A DNA stretch of 64,000 bases from Acidobacteriota bacterium. Its GTDB lineage: Bacteria > Acidobacteriota > Vicinamibacteria > Vicinamibacterales > CAVVIG01. Shown here piece by piece: positions 8,470 to 18,366 of the stretch. Under the pieces are notes generated by a model. The model made no database searches and had not been told where the DNA came from. It saw only the letters and a program-made list of their open reading frames with translations. Both the position numbers and the translations under genes were made by a program. The stretch's first letter is position 1. The number at the start of each line of letters is the position of its first letter. The stretch covers positions 1 through 64,000 of the forward strand of contig QHWB01000062.1 of the NCBI GenBank assembly GCA_003222395.1, written 5' to 3'.

Positions 8470-9420
8470 TCAGTCGATCGGCTTCAGGTTCGCGAGGATC
8501 TGCGGGCGATGTGCCTCGAGAAATGGTGGCAGCACGACGTGCTCTCCCAGCGTCGCCGGATCCTCGTCCACCGCGAATCCGGGACCGTCCGTCGCGATCT
8601 CGAAGAGGACGCCATTCGGCTCGCGGACGTACAAGCTGCGGAACCAGTAGCGATCCACCTTGCCACTGTTCGGCACGTCGAACTCGGTCAGCCGCTCCGC
8701 CCAAGCGTCGTAGTTGACGTCTGGTGTGCGGAACGCCACGTGGTGCACGCCCCCTGCGCCCTGGCCGACCATCGGCAGATCGGGCTGCACGGCGACGTGC
8801 AACTCGGCATGCGGGCCGCCACCTCCCATCTCGAACACGTGCACGCGCGTGCCTGGGTTGTCGGGATGCGGACACTCACGCGCCATGCACATGTTGAACA
8901 CGCGCGTCAACAGCGTGTCGGTGGGAGTCAGCGTCGGAATGCTGATGACGATGGGTCCGAGCCCCCGGATCTGGTGTTCCTTGGGCACTGGACTCCGGGC
9001 CCACGCGGTCGGCGGATCGCCGGCGCCGCCATCGTCCACAAGGGCGAGTCGCTGGCCTTCAGGATCCTCGAATCGCAGCGTGAGACGCCCGTCGCGCTCG
9101 AACATCTCGCTATGCGGGACACCTTTTTCATCGAAACGCTGCACCCACCACTTCAACGCGGCTTCCCCGTTCACGCGCAAGCACGTACGGATGATGCTGC
9201 GCGTGCCGCGGCGCTCACGGGGCACGGGCCAATCAAAGAATGTCAGATCTGTGCCCGGGCTGCCTTTCGCATCCGCGTAAAACAGGTGGTAGGCGCTCAC
9301 GTCGTCCTGATTGACGGAGCGCTTGACCAGGCGCATGCCGAGAGTCTGTGTGTAAAAACGATGATTCTCCCGTATCGCTGCCGAGATCGCTGTGAGGTGA
9401 TGAATGCCAGTGAGTTTCAT
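8470..9420 (-). CDS. mhqO: ring-cleaving dioxygenase, VOC superfamily (MhqO-like)
   Basis: A 316-residue protein with two glyoxalase/VOC modules. The first opens with [11 protein letters not shown] (metal His) and contains [10 protein letters not shown]. The second contains [14 protein letters not shown] and ends with the metal-binding Glu in [18 protein letters not shown]. These match Fe(II)-dependent extradiol dioxygenases acting on hydroquinones (MhqO/LinE type). The start is set at the internal Met before KLTGIHHL, because the upstream 14 codons do not resemble the family. It is co-transcribed with the downstream esterase. Role: detoxification of quinones, inferred. Confidence 0.8.
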   Translation of the reverse strand: MKLTGIHHLTAISAAIRENHRFYTQTLGMRLVKRSVNQDDVSAYHLFYADAKGSPGTDLTFFDWPVPRERRGTRSIIRTCLRVNGEAALKWWVQRFDEKGVPHSEMFERDGRLTLRFEDPEGQRLALVDDGGAGDPPTAWARSPVPKEHQIRGLGPIVISIPTLTPTDTLLTRVFNMCMARECPHPDNPGTRVHVFEMGGGGPHAELHVAVQPDLPMVGQGAGGVHHVAFRTPDVNYDAWAERLTEFDVPNSGKVDRYWFRSLYVREPNGVLFEIATDGPGFAVDEDPATLGEHVVLPPFLEAHRPQILANLKPID

Positions 9421-9722
9421 GATCCACCTGTGCTGCTGGACGCGCAGCAGATTGCCAGTCACGCAATCGGAGCGCCCTATTACTCGGAAAGCGTCAGTCG
9501 CTAGATTCAGCCCATCGTATCGAAGCGCCTTGCGAGCCGCCAGCGTGGACTAGGCCGGCAGGTCGGCGTTGTCTGGGTCGGAGCGAATTCCTCCGCGCGA
9601 TCATCGAATCAGGTACATCATCAATTCCGACGCGTCCCTGGGCATCGACTTAGCGTTGACATTGACGGAACCTACGAAATGAACCGGCTCTCGCCAGAAC
9701 ACGACGCGAGCACCATCACGCG

Positions 9723-9919
9723 TTGCCGCCCGCGGTCGACGTGTCCGGCAAAGGCTCGGGGCCACATGGGACGATCGGACACGCCGTTCAGGGCACGTCC
9801 GGCGCGCACGATCGCCACCAAGGGCACAACGTGGCGATGTTCCGGGATCGGTTCTGGATCACGCTCCTGCTCAGCATCCCGACCCTGCTCTGGAGCGGGA
9901 TGGTGCAGCACATGCGACG
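9723..9919 (+). pseudogene. heavy-metal P-type ATPase N-terminal fragment
   Basis: A His-rich stretch (HDRHQGHNVAMFRDRFWITL, then LLSIPTLLWSGMVQ) matches the start of CopB-like copper/silver P-type ATPases just before the first membrane helix. The sequence then runs directly into a YceI relic in a different frame, so the catalytic ATPase body is gone. Confidence 0.65.
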
Positions 9920-10299
9920 CGGCAAGCATCGACACCGGCGTCGCCGACCGCGACGTGCATCTGCGATCGGCGGATTTCTTGGATGTCGACAACAATCCCA
10001 AGATCACGTTCCGCAGCACTCGCGTCGAAGGAGCCCACCACAAGGAGGGGGATCGCTTTCGCTTGACCGGAGACCTCGAGATCCGCGGCAAGGCTATTCC
10101 CGTCACGCTCGACGCGACCTTCGAAGGTGTCGGCAAGGATCCCTGGGGCAAGCAGCGCGCCGGGTTCGCGGCGCGCGCCGAGGTCGATCGGCGCGAGTGG
10201 GGATTGCGTTGGAATCAGGCCCTCGAGACCGCCGGCATCCTCGTCGGCAACACGGTCAAGATCGAAATTGAGGCGCAGGCCGTTGCGCAGGAAGGTTAG
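9920..10299 (+). pseudogene. YceI-family protein lacking its N-terminus
   Basis: Contains the conserved YceI middle and C-terminal blocks (AASIDTGVADRDVHLRSADF, NNPKITFRSTRVEG, FRLTGDLEIRGKAIPVTLDA, DRREWGLRWNQALETAGILV, VKIEIEAQAV). The N-terminal signal peptide and first lipocalin-like strands are missing; the upstream DNA belongs to a P-type ATPase. Intact YceI proteins are periplasmic lipid-binding beta-barrels. Confidence 0.75.
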
Positions 10300-10405
10300 G
10301 CCCAGATCGCAGTGGCTATCCGGCACACGCCGCGCCAACGCGTAGGATCGTTGAATTCCGTGTGCGGAATCGGCTGAGACTCGGTGGCCGATCCGTTCCG
10401 GTGAT

Positions 10406-10837
10406 TTACAAGACGCCGATCTGCCGGAGGAAGCTCACCTGGTCGTAGAACAACTTCTCTTCGACGATTTCGCCATCCTTCCAGCGCGCAACGGTGCAGA
10501 ATTCGAGTTCGAATGTCTTGCCGGTCGCGGCGTGCACCTTGCCATCTAGCCCCTGCCACGGGCCGATCATCTTGCCCTTCCACTTCGCGATCGTACACGT
10601 CCAATCGCCAGAGGCGAACATGACCTTGTACGGGTTGTTGTCCAGATGATTCTCGATCGATTTGAAGAACGCTTCGGACTCGGCCTGGTGTGCGTCCCGA
10701 CCGCGCGTCGGGTCCGGCTGTCCCGGCCAGTACACGGCGGTGTCCTTCGAATGCCGCTTCCTGAAGACCTCCCAGTCCTGCGCGTTCCAAGCGTCGTCGA
10801 GCGTCTTCATTCGTTGGAGATTGTCTTCGCCGCTCAT
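10406..10837 (-). CDS. SnoaL-like / ester cyclase family protein
   Basis: A 143-residue NTF2-fold protein: MKTLDDAWNAQDWEVFRKRH, AVYWPGQPDPTRGRDAH, a central beta-sheet (FASGDWTCTIAKWKGKMIGP) and C-terminal CTVARWKDGEIVEEKLFYDQ. The start is the Met preceded by GAGGTGACC; an earlier ATG seven codons upstream lacks a ribosome site. The pattern matches the SnoaL-like polyketide cyclase superfamily, whose members have varied or unknown functions. No signal peptide. Confidence 0.75.
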   Translation of the reverse strand: MSGEDNLQRMKTLDDAWNAQDWEVFRKRHSKDTAVYWPGQPDPTRGRDAHQAESEAFFKSIENHLDNNPYKVMFASGDWTCTIAKWKGKMIGPWQGLDGKVHAATGKTFELEFCTVARWKDGEIVEEKLFYDQVSFLRQIGVL

Positions 10838-10988
10838 GGTCACCTCAATTCCCAGCATTGATTGCCGAGTGAACCAGTCAATTCACGTCATGTGAGACAT
10901 GATACGCCCGGCATGGGTCGGTGCTCAGAGCGCGCGAGATCTGTCTGCGAGCAATTCATCAATCGACGGTGTTCCCCTTGAGACGGCT

Positions 10989-11639
10989 CTATCTCACGAT
11001 GAGACCGGCAGGGTTGGCTGGTGGAAGATTCCAGCCGCGTCGAATGGCGACGAGACGCATGCCGAAGCACAGTGTCGCGCCCGCGATCGTCGTCGCGGTG
11101 GGTGGCCAGTGCAGCAGGTGCCCGCCGACGACAACTCCCGCGCCGCCGAGCGCGGCGAGCGCGTACAAGTCCGCCCGCAGCACGACCGGAATCTCGTTGA
11201 CGAGCAGGTCGCGCAGGACGCCCCCGCCGATGCCGGTCAGCATCCCGAGCAGCGCCGCGACAAAAGGATTGACGCCGAATGCCAGCGCCTTTTGCGTGCC
11301 CGACACCGCGAACAGGCCAAGTCCGGCCGCATCGAGCAGCAGCACGATCGGACGGAATCGTCTGATGCTCTGGTACCAGAGGAACGTCACCCCACCTGCC
11401 AACAGCGAAACCGCGACGTACCGCCAGTCTTTGATCGCCGCAGGCGGGACCGCTCCGATTAGCAGATCACGAGTCACGCCGCCGGCGTTGCCCGCGACGA
11501 ACGCCAGCACACCGACACCGAACGGATCGAGTTTATTTTTGACGCCGGCCGCCGCGCCGCTTAGGGCGAACACGAACGTCCCGATCAGATCGAGCGTGAA
11601 GAGGAGCGTGGCGGTCGACAGCAGGAGCGGGGACACCAT
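10989..11639 (-). CDS. TRIC-type (UPF0126) cation channel protein
   Basis: A 216-residue integral membrane protein with two repeated halves, each containing a glycine-rich helix pair: FALSGAAAG ... FVAGNAGGVTRDLLIG and FAVSGTQKAL ... GMLTGIGGGVLRDLLVNEIP. This duplicated GG-x-RD-LL signature is diagnostic of bacterial TRIC proteins, trimeric monovalent-cation channels. It ends ten bases before the M20 stop region on the same strand, so co-transcription is possible but a functional link is not evident. Confidence 0.9.
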   Translation of the reverse strand: MVSPLLLSTATLLFTLDLIGTFVFALSGAAAGVKNKLDPFGVGVLAFVAGNAGGVTRDLLIGAVPPAAIKDWRYVAVSLLAGGVTFLWYQSIRRFRPIVLLLDAAGLGLFAVSGTQKALAFGVNPFVAALLGMLTGIGGGVLRDLLVNEIPVVLRADLYALAALGGAGVVVGGHLLHWPPTATTIAGATLCFGMRLVAIRRGWNLPPANPAGLIVR

Positions 11640-11648
11640 CGGGAGCGC

Positions 11649-12905
11649 CTATCCGGCGAGCCAGGCGCGTGAGGCCACGATCAGCGTTGCAACGCCCGTT
11701 TCGAGCGTCGGATGCAGCACGGGTGCGAATCGGGGATTGTGATTCGTCGGAAGCTGCCCGATCGTTCCGGACTGTTTCGCCTTCGAGTAGATATCGGGAT
11801 CGGTGCCGCCGATGAACCAGAAGACCGATGGCGCATGCCACTGAACGCCGAACGTCCCGAAGTCCTCGCTGGCGGAGGTGGGATCCGTCTGCCGGATGCG
11901 ATCGGCCGGGAAATGTGACCTGAACGCGTCGAGAACACGGCGCGTGGCATCTGGATCGTTCGTGACCAGGGAGTAACGATCGATCGGCGTAATCTCAGGC
12001 CGCTTGGGCGCCCCCGATGCATCCGCTTCCGCATTAACGATCCGCGTGATCGCGGTCAGCACACGCGCGCGCACGCCTTCGTCGAAGGTGCGCACGTTCA
12101 GCTTGATGACCGCTTCGTCGGGAATCACGTTCTCCTTCGTGCCCGCCTGCAGCGAGCCAATCGTGACGACCGCGGCTTCGGTGGCGGCGAGCTCGCGAGA
12201 GACAATCGTCTGGAGCCGAAGCACCGTTGCCGCGGCCATCACCACCGGGTCGATAGCGGCTTGCGGCATAGACCCATGCGCGCCGCGCCCGAACATCCGA
12301 ATCTGCAGGCTGTCGGCCGCCGACGTAATCACGCCCGCTCGTCCGCCGATCATGCCGGCGGGCCCGACCATCACGTGCTGGCCGATCACGACGTCGGGTT
12401 TCGGAAACCGCGTCATCAGCCCGTCGTCAATCATCGCCTGCGCGCCCGCCCCCGTCTCTTCCGCGGGCTGGAACACCGGCATCAGCGTGCCCTTCCACGT
12501 GTCACGCGTCTGGGCCATGACGGTGGCGGCGCCAATCAGCCAGGTAACATGCATATCGTGACCGCACGCGTGCATCACCGGCACGCTCGTGCCGGTGCTG
12601 TCGGTCGCGGTTTCCGTGCTCGCGTACGCGAGACCAGTCTCCTCCCGTATCGGCAGCGCGTCCATGTCCGCACGCAGCATGACCGTCCGCCCCTGGCCGT
12701 TGCGCAGCACGCCTACGACGCCCGTCTTGCCCACAGCCGGCGTCACGTCGAACCCGGCGGCGCGAAGCCGATCCGCCGCCACTCCTGCCGTCCGTGTTTC
12801 CTGCATGGACAGTTCGGGATGCGCGTGGATATCGGCGTAGACGCGCTCGAGATCAGGCAACAAGTCGCGAATTCGCGAATCGAAGCCGCTGATGGCCGAA
12901 CCCAT
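11649..12905 (-). CDS. M20-family amidohydrolase (hippurate hydrolase-like)
   Basis: A 418-residue metallopeptidase-fold amidohydrolase. Key sites: HAHPELSMQE near residues 27-36, Asp81-82 in LRADMDALPI, the metal-binding HACGHDMH (112-119), the catalytic and metal Glu pair in QPAEE (146-150), a later metal His region (VIGQHV), and C-terminal SASEDF. It probably hydrolyses N-acyl amino acids or related amides; the substrate is unknown. The start has a GGAGG nine bases upstream. Its first roughly 180 bp are duplicated beyond ftsH. No signal peptide, although some relatives are exported. Confidence 0.9.
   Translation of the reverse strand: MGSAISGFDSRIRDLLPDLERVYADIHAHPELSMQETRTAGVAADRLRAAGFDVTPAVGKTGVVGVLRNGQGRTVMLRADMDALPIREETGLAYASTETATDSTGTSVPVMHACGHDMHVTWLIGAATVMAQTRDTWKGTLMPVFQPAEETGAGAQAMIDDGLMTRFPKPDVVIGQHVMVGPAGMIGGRAGVITSAADSLQIRMFGRGAHGSMPQAAIDPVVMAAATVLRLQTIVSRELAATEAAVVTIGSLQAGTKENVIPDEAVIKLNVRTFDEGVRARVLTAITRIVNAEADASGAPKRPEITPIDRYSLVTNDPDATRRVLDAFRSHFPADRIRQTDPTSASEDFGTFGVQWHAPSVFWFIGGTDPDIYSKAKQSGTIGQLPTNHNPRFAPVLHPTLETGVATLIVASRAWLAG
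12726..12905 (-). repeat. parent copy of duplicated M20 5' segment
   Basis: The start of the M20 gene is repeated in the same orientation on the far side of ftsH. Shared blocks include CCTGCATGGACAGTTCGGG, TAGACGCGCTCGAGATCAGG and GCCCGTCTTGCCCAC. Confidence 0.8.
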
Positions 12906-13250
12906 GCGAAAAGCCTCCGTGTTGACAACAATCCCTCAGGACCGTCCACGTCCACCGCCAAACGTGCGGCAGGGAGCGCGACGGTTCTTGGGTTCACCTT
13001 CCGATTCTATGCCCGGGTTTGGTGAAGAATCGGAGGATGGCTTCGCAGCCAGTCGGACGGTCTCAGCGGGTTTACCGGCCTGCTTGTCCGGGCCTGGTGC
13101 GGAGCGAGGTGGAGGACGGAGCCTGGCGCTGCGCGAAACACGTATAGCGGTATGCTGCGGCCTTCCGGCGTTGACACTTCGCGCGGCCGACGTGATCTGC
13201 CGTCTGTCAGGAGTCGCTCAATTGATGGTGTCGGGAGCAGGAGACGTCTT
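12906..13250. other. divergent intergenic region between M20 gene and ftsH
   Basis: This 345-bp gap must hold the promoters of the two divergently read genes. A TTGACA hexamer is present at 13171-13176, but no good -10 box follows at the right distance, so no promoter is called. No small gene or riboswitch is recognised. Confidence 0.4.
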
Positions 13251-15227
13251 ATGACGGTTCAGGAAGGGCAGCCACCCCACAGTCCGCCGAGTGTTCCACC
13301 ACCGTCAGACAAACCAGCGCAGCAGCCGTGGCGTACGGAAGGCATCCCGAGCGGACCGGCCGCCAAGCGGGGCTCCGGCTGGATGCGATGGGCGCTGTGG
13401 CCGGTCGGTTACCTCATTCTGTTCGCGATGTTCACCTATCAAGATCGGATGAGCGGGCCCGAGGCTGTGTCCTACACGGAATTCAAGTCCCAAGTCGCGA
13501 GCAAGAATGTCAAGGAGGTCTTTGCTCGGGGCGACACCATCCAGGGAGCGCTCAAGAAAGCCGCGCCGTTGCCCGACCAGCAGGATCGCACGTATGACAA
13601 GTTCACCACGGAAAGGCCAACCTTCGCGACCGACGACCTGCTCGCCGAATTGATCGGGGGCGAAGCAACGGTACGAGCGAAGCCGCTCGTGCAGGAACGC
13701 GGCGTGTTGACGAATCTGCTGTTCTCGATCGGGCCTCTGTTGTTGCTGTTCGGGTTCTATTTCTGGATGTTCCGGCGGCAGCAGCGTGCGATGGGCGGCG
13801 GCATACTGGGAGGCCGCGCGCGAAAGCCGGTCGACCCCGAAACCGTACGGGTCACGTTCGCCGACGTAGCCGGCATCGACGAGGTCGAGGCCGAGATCAA
13901 CGAGGTCGTCGATTTCCTGCGACAGCCAGAGAAGTACCGGCGCCTCGGAGCGCGTGCGCCGAAAGGCGTGCTGCTCACCGGAGCGCCGGGTACCGGGAAA
14001 ACCCTGCTGGCTCGCGCCACCGCCGGCGAAGCCGATGTGCCGTTCTTCAGCGCGAGCGCATCAGAGTTCATTGAAATGATCGTGGGCGTGGGAGCCAGTC
14101 GGGTGCGCGAGTTGTTTGCGGAAGCACGTAAAGTCGCCCCCGCGATCATCTTCATCGACGAGATAGACACCATCGGGCGCACGCGCGGCGCGAATGCGTT
14201 CGGCGGTCACGATGAGCGCGAACAGACGTTGAATCAGATCTTGACTGAGATGGACGGCTTCTCCGGCACAGAAGGCGTGATCGTCCTGGCGGCGACCAAC
14301 CGTCCGGACGTCCTCGATCCTGCGCTCCTGCGGCCGGGGCGTTTCGACCGGACGATCGTGGTACACCCGCCAGACCGCAAGGGCCGCGCCGATATCCTGG
14401 CCGTCCACACACGAAAAGTTCCTCTGGCAAAGGATGTGAGCCTTGACGAACTCGCGGCGTCAACCCCAGGCACGACTGGTGCCGACCTCGCCAATCTGGT
14501 GAACGAAGCGGCACTGCTCGCGGCGCGGCGCGGAGAGACGGAAGTATTCCAGCACGACTTGATGGATGCGTTAGAGAAAGTTCAACTCGGGACGGCGCGC
14601 AACGTCGTCATCCCTGAGAATGAACGACGCCGGACCGCGTACCACGAAGCTGGTCACGCTCTATTAGGGATGTTGCTGCCGGGTGCCGACCCTGTGCGCA
14701 AGGTGTCCATAATTCCGCGCGGCCGCACGCTCGGTGTGACCCTGTCCACGCCGGAAGCAGACCGTTACGGATACGACGCGAACTACCTGCGCGGCCGCAT
14801 CATCGGTGCGCTGGGCGGCATGGCCGCCGAACATGAAGTGTTCGCGGTCGTCACCACGGGATCCGAGAGCGATCTGGAGGTGGTCAGCCGGATCGCGCGT
14901 TCCATGGTTGGCCGGTGGGGCATGTCGGAGCGGGTCGGCAGACTATCCGTTTTGCCGGCTGACGGCGATCCACGCATGGCAGGCGTCTCCGACAGCATGC
15001 TCAGTACCGTCGATGAGGAGGTGCGCCGCATCACGGACGAATGCTTTGCCGAGGCGCGCCGATTACTGAAAGACAACCGAGACAAACTCGACGCCATCGT
15101 CGCGGAGCTCATGATTCACGAGACCCTCGACGAGGCCGAGGTCTATGCAGCTGCCGGTTTCTCACGACCAGTCGTCGGTGGCAACGTCAAGGCCAGTGCT
15201 GCCGCACGCGGAACCGGCAGTCTTTGA
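13251..15227 (+). CDS. ftsH: ATP-dependent membrane metalloprotease FtsH
   Basis: A 658-residue AAA+ protease. Membrane helices lie at about 44-62 and 153-174 with the FtsH periplasmic domain between them. Walker A GAPGTGKT is at 244-251, Walker B IIFIDEID at 299-306, the second region of homology is [20 protein letters not shown], and the zinc site HEAGH is at 465-469. The start is the ATG behind AGGAG; an upstream in-frame start would add 33 residues lacking family features. One oddity is the pore loop, which reads M-I-V-G-V-G where FtsH normally has M-F-V-G-V-G, so the substrate-gripping aromatic is replaced by Ile. This may mark a secondary FtsH paralogue. Confidence 0.95.
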   Translation: MTVQEGQPPHSPPSVPPPSDKPAQQPWRTEGIPSGPAAKRGSGWMRWALWPVGYLILFAMFTYQDRMSGPEAVSYTEFKSQVASKNVKEVFARGDTIQGALKKAAPLPDQQDRTYDKFTTERPTFATDDLLAELIGGEATVRAKPLVQERGVLTNLLFSIGPLLLLFGFYFWMFRRQQRAMGGGILGGRARKPVDPETVRVTFADVAGIDEVEAEINEVVDFLRQPEKYRRLGARAPKGVLLTGAPGTGKTLLARATAGEADVPFFSASASEFIEMIVGVGASRVRELFAEARKVAPAIIFIDEIDTIGRTRGANAFGGHDEREQTLNQILTEMDGFSGTEGVIVLAATNRPDVLDPALLRPGRFDRTIVVHPPDRKGRADILAVHTRKVPLAKDVSLDELAASTPGTTGADLANLVNEAALLAARRGETEVFQHDLMDALEKVQLGTARNVVIPENERRRTAYHEAGHALLGMLLPGADPVRKVSIIPRGRTLGVTLSTPEADRYGYDANYLRGRIIGALGGMAAEHEVFAVVTTGSESDLEVVSRIARSMVGRWGMSERVGRLSVLPADGDPRMAGVSDSMLSTVDEEVRRITDECFAEARRLLKDNRDKLDAIVAELMIHETLDEAEVYAAAGFSRPVVGGNVKASAAARGTGSL

Positions 15228-15274
15228 TCCGGCACTCACACATCGTCTGTGGACGTCGACGTCAGCTTCCCCAG

Positions 15275-15541
15275 TTAGCTGATCGACCTCGCGACCGGGT
15301 GATTGCGGCCAACCACGAGATCGTGAATTAGACCGTCGCCCTTAAGCAGCACGCCTACCACGCCCGTCTTGCCCACGGCCGGCGTCACATAGAACCGGCG
15401 GCGCGAAGCCGATCCGCTGCCTGAGGTCCGTGCTTCCTGCATGGACAGTTCGGGGTGCGCGTGGATGTCGGTGTAGACGCGCTCGAGATCAGGCAACAAC
15501 TGGCGGTTGGGCGAATCGAGGTCGCTGGCGACGGGGTTCAT
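15275..15541 (-). pseudogene. truncated duplicate of the M20 amidohydrolase N-terminus
   Basis: Encodes LLPDLERVYTDIHAHPELSM, a frame-scrambled patch (TSGSGSASRRRF), then VTPAVGKTGVVGVL before diverging. This is the same N-terminus as the intact M20 gene upstream of ftsH, with high nucleotide identity over about 180 bp and a small internal frameshift. All catalytic residues beyond this point are absent. Both copies read on the minus strand and bracket ftsH as direct repeats. Confidence 0.85.
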
Positions 15542-15604
15542 GCTGAGCCTCCGTCTTGTTCACCTGCCGATTCTACTGCCGGACCCGTATGGCAGAATCG
15601 ACCG

Positions 15605-16168
15605 ATGGCTTCTGATTCTCCATACCGCATCGTCGGCATCGCCGGAAGTCTGCGGCGCGGATCGTTCAATCGAGCGCTGCTCCGGACCGCACAGGAACTC
15701 GCACTGGAACGACTCAACATCCAGATTCACGAGATCGGCGACGTTCCGCTCTACAACCAGGATATCGAGGACCAGACGGTGCCGCAGGCCGTGGATTCAC
15801 TGCGACAGGCGGTCCGTGAAGCCGATGGCCTCTTGATCGCGACGCCCGAATACAACCATGGGGTACCGGGCGTCCTGAAGAACGCCATCGACTGGCTGTC
15901 GCGTCCACCTCGAGGCAGCGCGCTCAATGGCAAGCCAGCGGCTCTCATGGGCGCGTCGCCGGGCATGACGGGTACCGCGCGCTGTCAATCGCAGTTGCGG
16001 CAGTCGTTCGTCTTCACGAACACGCCCGCCATGTTGCAGCCGGAAGTGCTCGTGAGCCGCGCGCATGAAAAGTTCGACGCGAACGGCCGCCTCACCGACG
16101 AGCCGACGCGCAAGTTCCTGGGACAGTTTCTGGACCACTTCGCAGCGTGGATTCCTCGTTTTCGATAA
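15605..16168 (+). CDS. NADPH-dependent FMN reductase (flavodoxin-like)
   Basis: A 187-residue flavodoxin-fold protein with the FMN phosphate-binding loop GSLRRGSFNRAL near residues 14-25 and the flavin contact PEYNHGVPGVLKNAIDWLSR. It resembles chromate or azo reductases and NADPH:FMN reductases that reduce quinones by two electrons. The start is the ATG right after the short intergenic gap downstream of the M20 fragment; longer readings run into the duplicated M20 DNA. It could work alongside the mhq-type quinone genes, but it is not linked to them. Confidence 0.88.
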   Translation: MASDSPYRIVGIAGSLRRGSFNRALLRTAQELALERLNIQIHEIGDVPLYNQDIEDQTVPQAVDSLRQAVREADGLLIATPEYNHGVPGVLKNAIDWLSRPPRGSALNGKPAALMGASPGMTGTARCQSQLRQSFVFTNTPAMLQPEVLVSRAHEKFDANGRLTDEPTRKFLGQFLDHFAAWIPRFR

Positions 16169-16290
16169 CGCCGGGCCTCTAAACCTTGTCAGCCGGCGAC
16201 TGGCGTCCGAACGCGGGCCCCAATGAACAGTTCGCGGCTGCAATATCTGGGCAAGGGGATACCTGTACGGTGCACAAATGCGGATCCGGC

Positions 16291-17358
16291 TCACGCCACG
16301 CGCTCGTACTCGTGCAGTAGGCCGCCAAGACGGTCGCGACGTTTCACGGCCATCGTGTGCGCGCCGGTCCAGATCGCAATCACCGGCCGGCCGTTGGGCG
16401 GCGCCAGGTCCAAGCTGCGGTGAGGTCGATACGTATTGTAGTGATCGATGAACACTGTTAACGCGCGCTCGAGATGACGTGCGCTCACGATCATCAATCA
16501 GTCCAAACATTCGGACCGGACGGTTCGAACGAAGCGTTCCGCGGTCCCATTCGCCTCAGGCACCTGAACCGGCGTGCGGAGGATTCGGACGCCTTGCGTC
16601 TGAAATACCGCGTCGAAGCCGCTGGTGAATTTGGAATCGTGATCGCGGATCAGAAATCGAACCGGCTCCGCACGCTCCGCCAACGTCCACGCGACCTGCC
16701 GGGCCTGCTGCGTGACCCACTCCCCATCTGGATGGGCCGTGCAGCCGGCCAGATACACGCGGCGGGTCGCAAGCTCGATGAAGAACAGCACGTACAACCG
16801 CTGGAGCCAGATCGTGTCGACGCTGAAGAAATCCACAGCAATCACACTGTTCGCTTGCGCACGGAGGAACTCACGCCACGATGGGCCCAGACGCTTGCCC
16901 GATGGGCCGAGGTGTTCCTCGCGGAGAACCTTCTTGACCGTAGTCGCCGAAACGGCAACGCCCAGTCCTTTCAGTTCGCCAACGATGCGCTGATAGCCCC
17001 ACTGCGGATTCTCGCCTGCCAACCGCACGATTAGCGTTCCGACCTCACGGGCGATCGGCGGTCGGCCTGGTCGTCGCGCGTAAGTCCAGCGGTTCGCCAC
17101 GAGGTGCCGGTGCCAGCGCAGCAGGGTCGCCGGCCTGACCAGGAACGACGACCACCTGACGCGTGGCAGCATTCGGCTCACCGCTGCCAAAAACAGTCGA
17201 TCGGCCGACCTCAAAGCCGGCCGCCGGACCTGACGGCGCAGGACCGCCAGCTGGTGGCGCAGGACGATGATCTCGAGTTCCTTGAACTCAGTCGATCGGC
17301 CCAGAAGGCAAACGAGCGGTAGAACCCGTTGAAGCGCGACGTAACAGGCAGAGAGCAT
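16291..17358 (-). pseudogene. IS481-like transposase with single in-frame stop
   Basis: A nearly complete transposase of about 355 codons: EIIVLRHQLAVLRRQVRRP, RWHRHLVANRWTYARRPGRP, ENPQWGYQRIVGELKGLGV, the first Asp in SVIAVDFFSVDTIWLQRLYV, the second Asp in RFLIRDHDSKFTSGFD, Glu in NGTAERFVRTVRSECLD. A TGA then replaces the expected Trp. After it the frame continues with LERALTVFIDHYNTYRPHRS and GGLLHEYERVA. One base change would restore it, making this the least damaged of the five IS481-like copies in the window. Confidence 0.85.
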
Positions 17359-17394
17359 GGCACCTCTCCGAGCACAAACGACAGCGGCGCCATT

Positions 17395-18366
17395 CTACGT
17401 AGATCGAATTAAAGCACCCCACAGGGTGCGGAGCGCTTCTTTCATCGCCCACGCGCGACCCACCTTCAGATTCAACGCCTGGAGCGTCGCGAACGTCTCG
17501 GCGTGCCGCTCGGGGCGCCGCTCGTCGCTGAAGAGCCAGAGGTATTTCGTGCCCGTCAACGGCGAGTCCTCCCCGTCGCGGAGAAACGCTCGATGTTCCT
17601 GTTTGCGCACGGTGTCGACGGCCTTGGTCATCTCGCGCATGATGTGGAACCGGTCGAACACGATCTTCGCCGCTCCATCGGGCAGGCCGTCTCGCGTGGC
17701 ACCGATGTACGGCTCCCACATATCCATCGCCACCGCCTTCAACGCGCTGCGCTGGGCGGCCGTCAGCGAGTCGTAATACGTCGCCAAGCTTGTGGTCTCG
17801 CGGTCCTCGGCGACAAATTCGACCGTGGACCGCTCCAAGTCACACACGATCGTGTGATAGCGGTGGCCTTTCCGAAACGCCTTCTCGTCGACACCGATGT
17901 ATGGAATCGGGTGGGCCACCTTACGAGCCCGACCGCGCACCACCGCGCGCACCATCACGCCCCAGGCTTCATCCCACGAGATGCGGGCAATGCGACAGGC
18001 CCCGGTCACTGTGCTGCACTGCTGAATCAGATCGATGACGAGCCGTTCCATCAACAGCGTGAAGCGACTGCGCGGTTCCGCCCAGGGGACGCGCGCTTGT
18101 TTCACGCCATGCGTCGGGCACTGCACCCGCGGAATCTCGGCGTGCACGTGCGTCTGAAACTGGCAGGTGTCCAGATGCCGCCAGACCCGCTCCTCCGCAT
18201 GGTCGAACCCGGGCAGCAGCTCGCCGCATTCCGGACACGGCCACCGAGTCGGATCGTGCGTGAGCCACAAATCCACCCGTTGCTCGTTGGTGTTCAACTC
18301 CACGCGCGCGATATGCCACGGCGCCTGCAATCCCAAAATCGTCTCAAAGAGCTTCGTATCCTGCAC
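17395..18366 (-). pseudogene. ISL3-family transposase truncated at the C-terminus
   Basis: The 323 residues include the N-terminal zinc ribbon (CPECGELLPGFDHAEERVWR, CPTHG) and the DDE domain (IPYIGVDEKAFRKGHRYHTI, AVAMDMWEPYIGATRDGLPD, IVFDRFHIMREM). ISL3 transposases normally run to about 400 residues and include the final catalytic Glu region. Here the reading ends right where the neighbouring IS481-like element starts, after TLWGAL. Insertion of that element removed the C-terminus and the right end of the ISL3 element. Confidence 0.85.

Noticed and set aside
7867-9504. 545-codon plus-strand frame opposite the mhq pair
   Set aside because: Mirror of two well-supported minus-strand genes; no ribosome site or family features.
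13171-13176. TTGACA box upstream of ftsH as a promoter
   Set aside because: No matching -10 hexamer at 16-19 bp, so it may be chance.
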